Below the pieces are notes generated by a model, which was not told the DNA's origin, did not search any database, and saw only the letters and a program-made list of their open reading frames with translations. A DNA stretch of 44,963 nt, taken from the NCBI GenBank assembly GCA_021738505.1, contig JAIPBW010000020.1:1-44963 (forward strand), given 5' to 3'. Shown here piece after piece: positions 1 through 8,100 of this stretch; within the stretch, counting starts at the first letter, position 1, and the number at the start of each line of letters is the position of its first letter. The stretch comes from Bacteroidales bacterium (GTDB taxonomy: Bacteria; Bacteroidota; Bacteroidia; Bacteroidales; PWNQ01). The position numbers and the translations under genes are program-made.

Positions 1-139
1 TAAACTAAAGGACAAAAATGAAATAAACTAATGTGTATTTTTAAAACAAAATAATGTATAATTTTGGTCAAGAAATTACAGCTATTTTACCTGGCACAAT
101 ATGCCCGGTATGAGTGGCACAATATGGCCGGTATATCCA
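1..139. mobile_element. Probable end of an IS21-type insertion sequence (partial)
   Basis: Two near-identical 22-bp units sit in tandem at about 95-139. Each starts TGGCACAATATG and ends CCGGTAT, with one C/G difference between them. Tandem terminal repeats opening with GTGGC(A/T)CA and followed by CCGG(A/T)AT are what I know from IS21-family ends in Bacteroidota. The element would lie mostly to the left of the window, so no transposase is visible. The boundary near 139 (…ATATCCA) is inferred. Confidence 0.35.
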
Positions 140-185
140 ATAAACAACTGAAAAAAAATAACATAATAATATAAATCATTTTGTT

Positions 186-373
186 TTGTAACAATCATTG
201 ACTATATTTGTTACAAATAGGAACAGGATTTGTACGGTTATCATTAAGTAAAGATTAGAAAGTCTATTGAAAGGATTTCCGGTGAACGGAAATTTAAATT
301 GTAACAAAATATATTTTATAGTGACATTAAATTCACTGAAATTAATGTCAAATATTCCTTACATTTGTTACAA
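186..373. promoter_or_regulatory. Four-copy TTGTWACAA operator-like array
   Basis: The 9-mer TTGTAACAA or TTGTTACAA occurs at 186-194, 208-216, 299-307 and 365-373. Each copy is a near-palindrome with a one-base centre. A perfect 9-bp inverted repeat, TGACATTAA / TTAATGTCA, lies between them at 322-330 and 342-350. The array ends about 17 bases before the ATG of the DUF6088-like remnant, a usual place for an autoregulatory operator. The binding protein is not known. Confidence 0.4.
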
Positions 374-390
374 AATATATGTTTTATATT

Positions 391-501
391 ATGAATAGCA
401 CGAAAGATAATAATACTGATAAAGTGAAAAAGGCGCAACAGGGTACTGTTTTTTTTACAGAAGATTTCAGGAATCTGGGTACGGATGAAGCCATTAGAAT
501 C
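391..501 (+). pseudogene. DUF6088-like (AbiEi-type antitoxin-like) protein, N-terminal remnant
   Basis: The first 37 residues look like the N-terminus of DUF6088-family proteins, winged-helix proteins related to AbiEi antitoxins. A short helix is followed by QQGTVFFTEDFRNLG and a (S/T)xxAIRxA helix. After Ile37 the frame enters a 106-bp dispersed repeat that is also present at 2677-2774. The predicted protein then becomes a low-complexity Ser/Phe/Leu string, so everything past 501 is repeat and not native protein. A start at 379 is also open. Only the wing-helix start is left of an expected protein of about 200 residues, so I call it a pseudogene. The family assignment is from remembered motif similarity. 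Confidence 0.55.
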
Positions 502-607
502 GCTCACTACTCTCGCTTTTTCTCTTCGTCTCTTCGTCTCTTCGTTCTCTTTGTCTCTTCGTTCGCTTATCCCGATAGCTATCGGGACGCTCTATCGCAT
601 CAACGCT
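502..607. repeat. 106-bp dispersed repeat, copy 1, with 16-bp palindrome
   Basis: This segment matches 2677-2774 almost base for base, from GCTCACTACTCTCGC to GCATCAACGCT. The copy here has one extra TCTTCGTC-type unit. It contains pyrimidine-rich CTCTTCGT reiterations and the perfect palindrome CCCGATAGCTATCGGG (571-586). On its left it cuts a DUF6088-like gene and on its right a RelE/ParE-like toxin gene. It therefore replaced or joined the ends of two genes. Confidence 0.8.
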
Positions 608-741
608 ATCTGATTTGTTGCATAGTCAACTTTACTAAGAAAGAGAATTATCACTTGTTGATCCCATCTGTCAGTAAGATATTCAAGAATATCTCCTAAA
701 TCTTTTTCAGCTAATGGTGACCAAATTATTTCTCTATGCAT
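592..741 (-). pseudogene. RelE/ParE-family toxin, truncated
   Basis: The 49-codon frame starts MHREIIWSPLAEKDLGDILE and continues through a helix ending …VDYATNQI. This is the N-terminal half of Bacteroidota RelE/ParE toxins, whose usual start is a beta strand, then WSPxAExDLxxIxxY. Full proteins are about 95-100 residues. Native similarity stops at position 608, and the last five codons (ALMR-stop) belong to the 106-bp repeat. The start ATG overlaps the antitoxin stop by 8 bases (ATGCATAG), the usual translational coupling in such modules. The C-terminal strands that carry the catalytic and gyrase-facing residues are missing, so it is probably inactive. Confidence 0.7.
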
Positions 742-979
742 TGTACTTATTCTTGTATTTCTGCATTACATCATTATGAGAAATTCCCTGGTTCTTCTCA
801 AGCTGGTTGATGCTGTCAACAATTCCTTTTTGTTGTTCAACAGTCAAATTACTCCATTCGTCTAAATCGTTTTTACTATTCAAATAGTTTAACAATACTC
901 CATAAGCCTCTTCTAAATCATCTTTATCAAGACTATCTATATGCCTGAATAATTTCAATTTCAATTCTGCTATATTCAT
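734..979 (-). CDS. Small antitoxin of a RelE/ParE-type module
   Basis: This 81-residue acidic helical protein starts MNIAELKLKLFRHIDSLDKD. Its central DEWSNLTVEQQKGIVDSI segment is typical of the small antitoxin-like proteins that precede RelE/ParE toxins in Bacteroidota. It would bind and neutralise the toxin and probably repress its own operon. The gene is complete, but the toxin overlapping its 3' end is truncated at a repeat, leaving an orphan antitoxin. No clear DNA-binding fold can be read from the sequence. The assignment rests on size, composition and the overlap with the toxin remnant. Confidence 0.7.
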   Translation of the reverse strand: MNIAELKLKLFRHIDSLDKDDLEEAYGVLLNYLNSKNDLDEWSNLTVEQQKGIVDSINQLEKNQGISHNDVMQKYKNKYNA

Positions 980-1130
980 AAGTCTAAAATTTCCAAAATA
1001 TTGATAATGTCATTACTATGTTTTCTTGCTTTATCTCTTACTGTCATTTGCTTCGCGTCATTTTGCTTTACTATATTCTAAGTCATTTACTTCAGGGCTT
1101 TCTGAGACGGTTAATAGAAGTATAGAAAAT

Positions 1131-1240
1131 GACCATCAATGACCATCAATGACAACCAATGACAACCAATGACTACCAATGACAACCAATGACCATCAAT
1201 GACAACAAATGACTTCTAATGACTTCTAATGACAATAAAT
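1131..1240. repeat. 10-bp tandem repeat, 11 units (GACNNNNAAT)
   Basis: Eleven head-to-tail 10-bp units run without a gap, with consensus GAC(A/C)A(A/T)CAAT. GAC at the start and AAT at the end are invariant, and the middle four bases vary (CATC, AACC, TACC, AACA, TTCT, AATA). The period equals about one helical turn and is not a multiple of three, so it is not a coding repeat. No gene covers it. Confidence 0.9.
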
Positions 1241-1481
1241 GTCCTTGTTTTCTTTGCATTATCCCACTCGTCCAGCCCTTTAATCATTCTCCTGTGTGTC
1301 GAAAAAATTGTCGCCATGGAGGTTTTATAATTTCACCAGTTTTCACAAAGATAAAGGATACTCTAAATAATAACAAATCATTTATTTAAATGTTGATTAT
1401 TGAATTCATTCTCCGCTCAGCGATCACGCACAGCACTCCGCCTTACAAGAAAAGTTAGTTTAGCGAAAATAAACGAAAGCC
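1241..1481. other. Intergenic, with a decayed copy of the tmRNA-flank repeat
   Basis: Bases 1411-1463 resemble the core of the units at 2431-3243 (CGCTCAGCG…CGCACAGCA…CGCCTT…GTTAGTTTAG) with many substitutions. I see no gene or RNA in the rest of 980-1481 apart from the tandem repeat. Confidence 0.5.
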
Positions 1482-2255
1482 TTATTTAAGAAAATTAATT
1501 ACTTCTTTATCAAATTTTTCAGGAACCACTAAGTTGGACGGATCGCTTCCTCCTTTAAGCACTTTCAACTTCGAGTCCTTAATTGCTTCATCCGTTTTTT
1601 TAGCCATTCTTAAAGCAAACTTTCCAAATCCATCTCCAACTAAAACTAAGACAGGATTTTTTACTTTATCTAATTGTTTGGTGATGTTAAACCTGTTGAG
1701 TGCTTTCCTTGCATTTAATAGTTGTTTTTTATCAATACGAGCAAAGGACTTTTTAAAATAGTTTCGTACTTCAGCTTTTCCATCGCCTTTGTAAGCAGAG
1801 TCAAGTGATTTGCTTAATAATGATGGGACTATTTTTATCGTCAGCCATTGCATCCAACCGGCCAATTTTTCAGTAAGAGACGAGACCTCACTGAAACTAT
1901 CTGTAATTACCAATTTTGAGGTCTTTTCAGGATAGTCACAAGCAAATTGTTGAGCAATAACACCTCCCATACTCACTCCAACAATATTTGCTGTTTTGAT
2001 TTCAAGGTGGTCCAACAATTCACAAATATCCCTTGCACAATCTCTGATACGGAAAGCATTTACTTTTGAGCTACTTCCATGACCTCGCATGTCAGGTACA
2101 ATTAAGAAAAATCCTTTTTTGGGGTAGTTTTCAATTTGCGGTTTCCACATTTCATGATCCGCCCCCAGTCCATGAATTAAGACAGTGGGCTTATTTGTCT
2201 TTTCTCCATATGTGATGAAGTGTAATTCAACTTCATCAGATGTTTCAAAATGCAT
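1482..2255 (-). CDS. Alpha/beta hydrolase fold protein, catalytic His position reads Asp
   Basis: This 257-residue protein has the alpha/beta hydrolase layout: an oxyanion region LIHGLGADHEMW (27-38), DMRGHGSS (55-62) and a nucleophile elbow GVSMGG with Ser95. Family members are esterases, lactonases or C-C hydrolases, and the substrate cannot be told. The acid is probably Asp208 (VGDG). The C-terminal motif that normally reads G-H-x-x-N-x-x-x-P-x-x-F is S-D-P-S-N-L-V-V-P-E-K-F here, so Asp238 (codon GAT, 1542-1544) stands where the catalytic His is expected. One base change from CAT would explain it. The rest of the frame is intact. No signal peptide is visible, so it is probably cytoplasmic. 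It stands alone between repeats. Confidence 0.85.
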   Translation of the reverse strand: MHFETSDEVELHFITYGEKTNKPTVLIHGLGADHEMWKPQIENYPKKGFFLIVPDMRGHGSSSKVNAFRIRDCARDICELLDHLEIKTANIVGVSMGGVIAQQFACDYPEKTSKLVITDSFSEVSSLTEKLAGWMQWLTIKIVPSLLSKSLDSAYKGDGKAEVRNYFKKSFARIDKKQLLNARKALNRFNITKQLDKVKNPVLVLVGDGFGKFALRMAKKTDEAIKDSKLKVLKGGSDPSNLVVPEKFDKEVINFLK

Positions 2256-2286
2256 AATAAATTCCAGTTTTTATCATTACGTGCAA

Positions 2287-2294
2287 CAAATTTA
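2287..2294 (-). promoter_or_regulatory. -7 box of the alpha/beta hydrolase gene
   Basis: On the minus strand this reads TAAATTTG, a perfect TAnnTTTG box, 32 bases upstream of the ATG. A weak TTT-rich -33 element lies about 20 bases further upstream. Confidence 0.45.
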
Positions 2295-2430
2295 TTTAAG
2301 AATTGCAATTTTTTAAACTTTACGAGTACAATTTATTTAAAATGATCAAGAAGAATGGCTGAAAAAACCAGTTGGACGAAGCCTGGAATTAGGCTATGGG
2401 TTTCCACAGGGGGTATCTAAAGTTATTTCA

Positions 2431-2676
2431 CCGCTAAGCCGAATTTGTAATTCGGCTTCTTATAATATTTCATTAAATCAGTATTGGTAAAACGGATCTA
2501 TAATCTGTCTTTTACAGTGCGGCCATTAAGGAGAGGAGCGAAATTACAAATTTCGCTCAGCGTTTTCGCACAGCATTTCGCCTTTCTCAAGGAAAATTCG
2601 TTTGGCGGCATAAAGGTTATTTTCATTGCCTGACTCCGGAGCCGCCGAAAACATAAAAAGAGCAGAAGTCCCTATT
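2431..2676. repeat. tmRNA-flank repeat unit A
   Basis: First and most diverged of three related units. It contains two hairpins: AAGCCGAATT-TGT-AATTCGGCTT (2436-2458) and GAGCGAAATT-ACA-AATTTCGCTC (2536-2558). These are followed by CAGCGTTTTCGCACAGCATTT and an AAAAAGAGCAGAAG segment that also forms the tmRNA terminator in unit C. Confidence 0.8.
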
Positions 2677-2774
2677 GCTCACTACTCTCGCTTTTTCTCT
2701 TCGTCTCTTCGTTCTCTTCGTCTCTTTGTTCGCTTATCCCGATAGCTATCGGGACGCTCTATCGCATCAACGCT
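2677..2774. repeat. 98-bp dispersed repeat, copy 2
   Basis: Near-identical to 502-607, including the palindrome CCCGATAGCTATCGGG (2738-2753). It is embedded between units A and B and begins at the same GCTCACTACTCT sequence that ends all three units, so it may be a longer form of the same element. Confidence 0.8.
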
Positions 2775-2980
2775 AAGCCTGATATTAATCTGTCTTTGAC
2801 AATGCGGCTATTAAAGGATGAGGAGCGAAATTACAAATTTCGCTCAGCGTTTTCGCACAGCATTTCGCCTTGCAGGGAGAGTTAGTTTAGAGGAGTTTCC
2901 GCGCCGGAAAGATGTCGCCGAAAACAAAAAAAAGAGCAGAAGCTCCTATTGCTCACTACTCTTCCTCAATACTGTTTTTC
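2767..2980. repeat. tmRNA-flank repeat unit B
   Basis: Very close to unit C from AAGCCTGATATTAATCT through the hairpin GAGCGAAATT-ACA-AATTTCGCTC (2823-2845), the GTTAGTTTAG block, the GCGCCGGAAAGATGTCGCCG block and the final CTTCCTCAATACTGTTTTT. It lacks the first hairpin of units A and C. Confidence 0.8.
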
Positions 2981-3243
2981 ACGGCTAAGCCGAATTTGCA
3001 ATTCGGCTTCTTATAATATTTCATTAACTCCAGCATTGCTAAGCCTGATATTAATCTATCTTTGACAGTGCGGCTATTAACGAAGAGGAGCGAAATTACA
3101 AATTTCGCTCAGCGTTTTCGCGCAGCATTTCGCCTTTCAGGGAGAGTTAGTTTAGTGGATTTTCCGCGCCGGAAAGATGTCGCCGAAAACAAAAAAAAGA
3201 GCAGAAGCTCCTATTGCTCACTACTCTTCCTCAATACTGTTTT
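2981..3243. repeat. tmRNA-flank repeat unit C, abutting the tmRNA 3' end
   Basis: Starts with hairpin AAGCCGAATT-TGC-AATTCGGCTT (2987-3009), then GAGCGAAATT-ACA-AATTTCGCTC (3088-3110). It ends at CTCAATACTGTTT, one base before the last nucleotides flanking tmRNA. It includes the tmRNA terminator, so units A and B look like duplications of the tmRNA downstream region. Confidence 0.8.
3191..3212 (-). terminator. Intrinsic terminator of ssrA
   Basis: On the minus strand, AGGAGC-TTCT-GCTCTT forms a 6-bp stem with one G-T pair, followed by eight T. It lies about 33 bases after the mature tmRNA 3' end. The same block is repeated in units A and B. Confidence 0.6.
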
Positions 3244-3244
3244 G

Positions 3245-3619
3245 TGGAGCTGCCGGGAATCGAACCCGGGTCCAGGCAAGCAGCCAAAAGGCTTTCTACA
3301 TGCTTAGTCTTTGCTTCGATTGTCGGGAAATCACTGGTGAAAGACCAACCGATGACTTCCGTATTCCCTGAATTTCGCTGCAGGGGCGGGAAAAACCCTG
3401 CAACTATCTCACCTTTTTATGGTGCTCCGGTCGGGCTACCGGTAAGAGTGGTCGCCCGGGGAACAAATGGTTACGCAATCTTCTTGATTACGCGGCCATT
3501 GAATATTCGTAATCGTTGCCATTTATAGGCTGTTGAGAATTGAGATTTACGAGCCAATTACTCAATGCTCGGCATGCTTACATTTCAACTCGACTTGCTG
3601 TCAAATCCATGTCAGCCCC
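3245..3619 (-). ncRNA. ssrA: tmRNA (transfer-messenger RNA)
   Basis: This 375-nt RNA rescues stalled ribosomes together with SmpB, adding a degradation tag. The 5' end GGGGCTGACATGGATTTGAC and the 3' end with GGTTCGATTCCCGGCAGCTCC form the tRNA-Ala-like half. The 7-bp acceptor stem GGGGCUG/CAGCUCC closes with one G-U pair. The T-arm GGTTCGATTCC and the preceding GACTAAGCATGTAGAA block are typical of one-piece tmRNAs. After discriminator A the genome reads CAA, so CCA is not encoded and must be added. The tag frame is annotated separately. The RNA lies between the efflux operon and the repeat block. Confidence 0.96.
3488..3520 (-). other. tmRNA tag reading frame, GNDYEYSMAA
   Basis: Inside ssrA the frame GGC-AAC-GAT-TAC-GAA-TAT-TCA-ATG-GCC-GCG-TAA gives GNDYEYSMAA after the tRNA-borne Ala. 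The -MAA end fits Bacteroidota tags, and -ALAA is commoner in bacteria overall. Ser at the third-last-but-one position (SMAA) is unusual. The resume codon GGC is inferred from tag families that start with Gly. Confidence 0.75.
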
Positions 3620-3639
3620 ATAATGTTTAAGAACAGGTG

Positions 3640-3647
3640 CAAAAGTA
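3640..3647 (-). promoter_or_regulatory. -7 box of ssrA
   Basis: The minus strand reads TACTTTTG, a perfect TAnnTTTG box, 20 bases before the mature tmRNA 5' end. That leaves a short leader for RNase P to remove. No clear -33 TTTG is seen. Confidence 0.5.
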
Positions 3648-3770
3648 CAATTCTTTTGCGAACTGTAATACTGCAAAAATCAGACCAAAAAATTGTCACA
3701 GGATTGTTATCTATACCGCTAAAACCATGATTTAAGAGAGGTTTTGTGTTTCATAAACAACGATATCCGT

Positions 3771-5102
3771 TTACATAATATTGTCGGATAAGGTGCCACT
3801 AATGCGGTAAATATCGATTTGGAGTGTTCTCAGATTATATTCCAGTTCATTGATTTTGTTTTGTATTTGCAGGTGGGCCAGTTGGGTTTGGCGGAATTCG
3901 TATCCGTTGATGGCTCCCTGTTCAAATTGCTGCCGGGCAATGGCTAACGATTTTCCGGATGACTTTTGGTTCTCCATTAAAAGACGGTATTGTTCCCGCA
4001 TGGAATTATACTGAGTTACAAGCTGTGCTAAAACAGCCGTTATGGATGCCCTTTTGTCATCAATCGCTACACGGGTATTTTGTTTTTGTAGTTGTGCATT
4101 TTCGATGGCGGTATTCTTTTTCCCGCCGTCATAGAGGTTAAACCTTACCTGAATGCCAAAATTACTGCCATGGCTTTGCGAGGATTCCAGCAGTCCCAAC
4201 TCGCTTTCTTGTTCCGAGTATGAATAATTTCCATATACGCTCACTTGCGGATAGCGGCTGGCTTTTTCCATTTTGTAATTTGCCTCGGCTATCATTTCTT
4301 CAAGCTTTGAGCGCTCGAGATCCTGGCTGTTCTCCATAGCTGTTTCAATTAGCTGTTCCAGACCGGGAAGCTCTTCCGGTGCAAAAGTCTCTTCCACCGG
4401 AGACAAAGGATTCAGCGGGTCTTTGTTGATGATCCTGTTTAGTTGTATTTGCTTGGTTTGTATGGTCATTTGCTGATTGAGTACAATATTGCTGTCATTG
4501 TTATAATCTACTTTAGCCTGATGATAGAACAAGGCATTGCCTTTGCCCAGATTTTGTTTTTGTTTTTCCAGATTTAAGCGGTATGCCGAAATATTAAGCG
4601 ATTGCTGATGAACCTCAAGTTGTTTCCTGGCTTTTATCAGGGAGTAATAGATATTGGCCAGATCGGCAATAGTCTGCTCCACAAAGTATTTGGTTTCCAT
4701 TTTTCCCAGTTCGGCCAGGCTTTCCAGTTGGTCTTTTTTAGCGAACATTCTGAAGCCATCGAACAAGGTCCAGTTCAACTCTGCTGTTGCGTTAAACTGA
4801 TTGCTTTGCACATTATTTCCTTTCCGGATTTGACCGGTATATAAATTGGACTCTGAGGTTTCAATGTTCCAATTTTGGTCTGAGTAGATATCAAAAGCCG
4901 GAAAAAAACCAGCATTTCCCAATGTGTTTCTGTTTTCGGCTATCTCTTCCTGGTTCTTTGTTATTTGAATCTGGTAATTTTCTTCCAGTGCCAGTTGCAC
5001 TAACTCCTGCAGGTTATAATCGTTTTGTGCCATACCCTGAAAAGACATGGCCAGGAGTGACAGCATCAGCAGTTTGTATTTATTCATTTTCTTGAACCTC
5101 AT
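3771..5102 (-). CDS. TolC-like outer-membrane efflux protein
   Basis: At 443 residues, this has an N-terminal signal peptide (…LLMLSLLAMSFQGMAQ) and two outer-membrane efflux protein repeats of long amphipathic helices, at about 30-215 and 250-435. It would form the trimeric exit duct of the RND pump encoded upstream. It is the last gene of the operon. The frame starts at 5102, overlapping the pump gene by 23 bases. An internal Met6 at 5087 overlaps the pump stop by 8 bases (ATGAATAA) and gives a more ordinary signal peptide, so it may be the true start. No terminator is obvious before the tmRNA promoter. Confidence 0.93.
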   Translation of the reverse strand: MRFKKMNKYKLLMLSLLAMSFQGMAQNDYNLQELVQLALEENYQIQITKNQEEIAENRNTLGNAGFFPAFDIYSDQNWNIETSESNLYTGQIRKGNNVQSNQFNATAELNWTLFDGFRMFAKKDQLESLAELGKMETKYFVEQTIADLANIYYSLIKARKQLEVHQQSLNISAYRLNLEKQKQNLGKGNALFYHQAKVDYNNDSNIVLNQQMTIQTKQIQLNRIINKDPLNPLSPVEETFAPEELPGLEQLIETAMENSQDLERSKLEEMIAEANYKMEKASRYPQVSVYGNYSYSEQESELGLLESSQSHGSNFGIQVRFNLYDGGKKNTAIENAQLQKQNTRVAIDDKRASITAVLAQLVTQYNSMREQYRLLMENQKSSGKSLAIARQQFEQGAINGYEFRQTQLAHLQIQNKINELEYNLRTLQIDIYRISGTLSDNIM

Positions 5103-8100
5103 ATTTTTTAGATTTACCGGAAATAAACGTATATAAAGCGGGGATTACAAACAGGGTAAGTATCAGCGCAAACAACAGTCCGCCGATAATAGCGATACCC
5201 AGGGGCATGCGGCTGTTGGCAGCTTCGCCAAACGAAATGGCCAGGGGCATGGCTCCTAAAGCTGTCGCTAAGCTGGTCATTAATATCGGGCGAACGCGGT
5301 CGCTGGCTGCATTAATAGCTGCTTCTGTTCTGCTTTGGCCTTCCTGTCTTTTTTGATTGGCAAATTCTACCAAAAGGATACCATTTTTAGTAACGATGCC
5401 GATGAGCACGATCATACCGATCTGGCTGAAGATATTTAACGTAAGTCCGAATGCCCATAGCGAAAGCAAAGCACCGGCAAGAGCCAGCGGGACAGTCAGC
5501 ATGATCACCAGCGGGTCGCGGAAGCTTTCGAATTGGCCCGAGAGCGTCAAAAATATCAATACTAAGGCAAAGATAAACACAAGCAAAAGGTTACCGGAGC
5601 TTTCCGCTAAATCGGCTGAACTTCCCGTTAAGGCTGTCTGGAAGCTTTCGTCCAGGGTCTCTTCTGCTATTTGATCCATAGCATCAAGGGATGCCCCCAG
5701 ACTATAACCTGATGCCGGCGTTGCCGATATGGTGGCGGAGGAAAACCTGTTGAAACGCAGCAGCTGCGGAGGCATACTTTCTTCATGATAAGAAGCCAGG
5801 TTGTCCAGGGAAACCATTTCTCCCGCATTATTTCTGACATAAATACCGGCCAGGTCTTCCGGTTGGTTACGGAACTTTCTTTCAGCCTCGGTAACCACAA
5901 AATATTGCTTTCCGTTTTTGATAAAGTAACCCACACGTTGTTCGCTGTAAAAGGTTTGCAGGGTTTCCGCGATATCCCTGACGCTAATGCCCATATCTTT
6001 TGCTCTGTCGCGGTTGATGTCAATAATTAACTCCGGTTTATTAAACTGCAGATCGGTTTCTACCATGCTAAGCGCCGGATGCTCGCGTGCTGCTTTCATA
6101 AATTTAGGCAGATATTCCTCCAGCTTATCCAGATCGGTTGCCTGCAGGACATATTGCACCGGCTGGCCACGTCCGCCGCCGGCGCTTTCAATTGTAGGGC
6201 TTTGCATTACAATCGTCTGAGCCAGGTTATATTCTTTTAGCATCTCTTGTAGCTCTTGGGCCAGTTCCATTTGGGATTTTTCCCTTTCATCGGGCGGGGA
6301 GAGCATCAGTCGTATAAAACCTGAATTTGCAGAAACCGAGGAGCCGAAGCGGGGAGAGGTTACCGAAAGCAGGTATTCTTTTTCCGGTAGGGTATCTACA
6401 AGTTGCACCAATTGGCTTTGATAATCATCCATCATTTCATAGGATGTTCCTTCGGGAGCATTAGAAATAATGCGTATGCTGCTTTTGTCATCCAGCGGTG
6501 CCAGTTCGGAGGGCAGATTAATCATCAATATCCAGATAATAGCTGCTGACAGGGCAATGACAGGAAATGCCAGCTGTTTCTTTTTCATAAATGACACCAG
6601 CCAACCCCGGTAACTTGTTAAAATGTAATCGAGCGGTTTTTGTATAAACCTCAGTCGCTTATTTTCCTGTTTGTATTGTGTTAATATCCGGGAGCTCATC
6701 ATTACGGTGAGCGATAAGGAAATAAATGTGCTTATAATTACTGATCCGGCGATCACCATTGCAAATTCACGGAACAGCCTTCCTGTAAAGCCCTGCATAA
6801 AAAAGATGGGTAAAAACACACTGATCAGCGTTATGGTGGTGGCGATGATAGCAAAAAAGACCTGGCGCGAACCTTTAAAGGCAGCCTGAATCGGGTCCAT
6901 TCCCTTTTCGATCTTACTGTAGATGTTTTCCATCATCACAATGGCATCATCCACAACCATTCCGGTTGCTAAAAGAAGGCCCAGTAAACTCAAAATATTA
7001 ATGGAAAACCCGCTTGCATATAAAAAGGTAAAGCTGCCGATCAGTGAAATCGGGATCGTCAACACCGGAATTAAAGTAGTTCGTATGTTGCGAAGGAAAA
7101 TAAATATGATGAACAGCACCAGGAAGAAGGCAATCAAAATAGTGTATTCCACATCATTGATAGAGCGCCGGATGCTGTCGGTTATATCCAATCCAATCCC
7201 TAACTCTATATCTTCGGGAATATCACCTTCGATCATTGCAATCTGCCGTTTGGCTTCATCCACAATATCAATATAGTTTGAACCCGGTTGAGGAACCAGA
7301 GCTACGCCAACCATGGGGATCCCTTTGTTTCCTCTTAACAATGATTTATTGTTGATAGCCGCCAGTTTGGCATGTCCGATGTCTTCCAGACGGATAAGGC
7401 GGTCGTCTTTTTTATCAATAATAAGATGATTAAATTCTTCCTCTGTGTTGATCCTGCCATAGGTTTGGATCGTAATGTACTTTTGTTCCCCTTCAATTTG
7501 TCCGGAGGGAAGCTCCAGGTTTTGTTCATTGAGTGCGTTGCGGACGTCAGAAGCTGTAACATTAAAGGCTTCCATACGCTGCGGGTCTAATTTCAGCCGC
7601 ATGGCATATTTTTTCTCTCCCCACATGTAGGTTTGACTGACACCTTTGATGGTCTGTAGTCTTTCGGCAAAGATGTTATCCGCGATCTCGGTAAGCTCAA
7701 GCAAGCTTTTTTGCTGGCTTTGCAGGGTAACGGTAAAAATGGTTTGCGCATCCGCATCCGCTTTAGAAACCACAGGAGGGTCTGCATCCGGCGGGAGGGA
7801 GCGTACGGCCTGAGAAACTCTGTCCCGCACATCATTGGCGGCATTATTCAGATCCATGCTCAGATCAAATTCGGCACGGACTGTGCTCCGGCCGGTTGAA
7901 CTGGAAGCTGTTATCTTTTTGATGCCGTTGACACGGTTGATTTGTTCTTCCAGCGGTTCGGTGATCTGCGACTCAATAATTTCTGCGTTGGCGCCCGGAT
8001 AGTCTGTTCTTACGGTTATAATTGGCGGATCCACACTGGGATATTCCCGTACACCTAATGAGGTGAACGCTACAATGCCAAACAAAACAATGACAATAGC

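Noticed and set aside
379..699. A 106-residue plus-strand frame as an intact gene
   Set aside because: Only codons up to about 501 resemble a protein family. The rest is the dispersed repeat, which is also present at 2677-2774 in non-coding DNA.
1131..1240. CRISPR array
   Set aside because: The units are 10 bp with no spacers and no cas genes nearby, so it is a simple tandem repeat.
2341..2490. Possible protein fragment without a start codon (frame reading EEWLKKPVGRSLELGYGF)
   Set aside because: The frame is open for about 49 codons and the first half looks protein-like, but it has no start, follows an in-frame stop and runs into repeat unit A. I could not name a family.
3062..3528. Overlapping plus-strand frames of 64-104 residues
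   Set aside because: They run across the tmRNA gene in antisense and across the repeat units, with no protein-family features.
5357..7899. Several 60-118 residue frames inside the RND pump gene
   Set aside because: These are alternative-frame shadows of a full-length, motif-complete gene.
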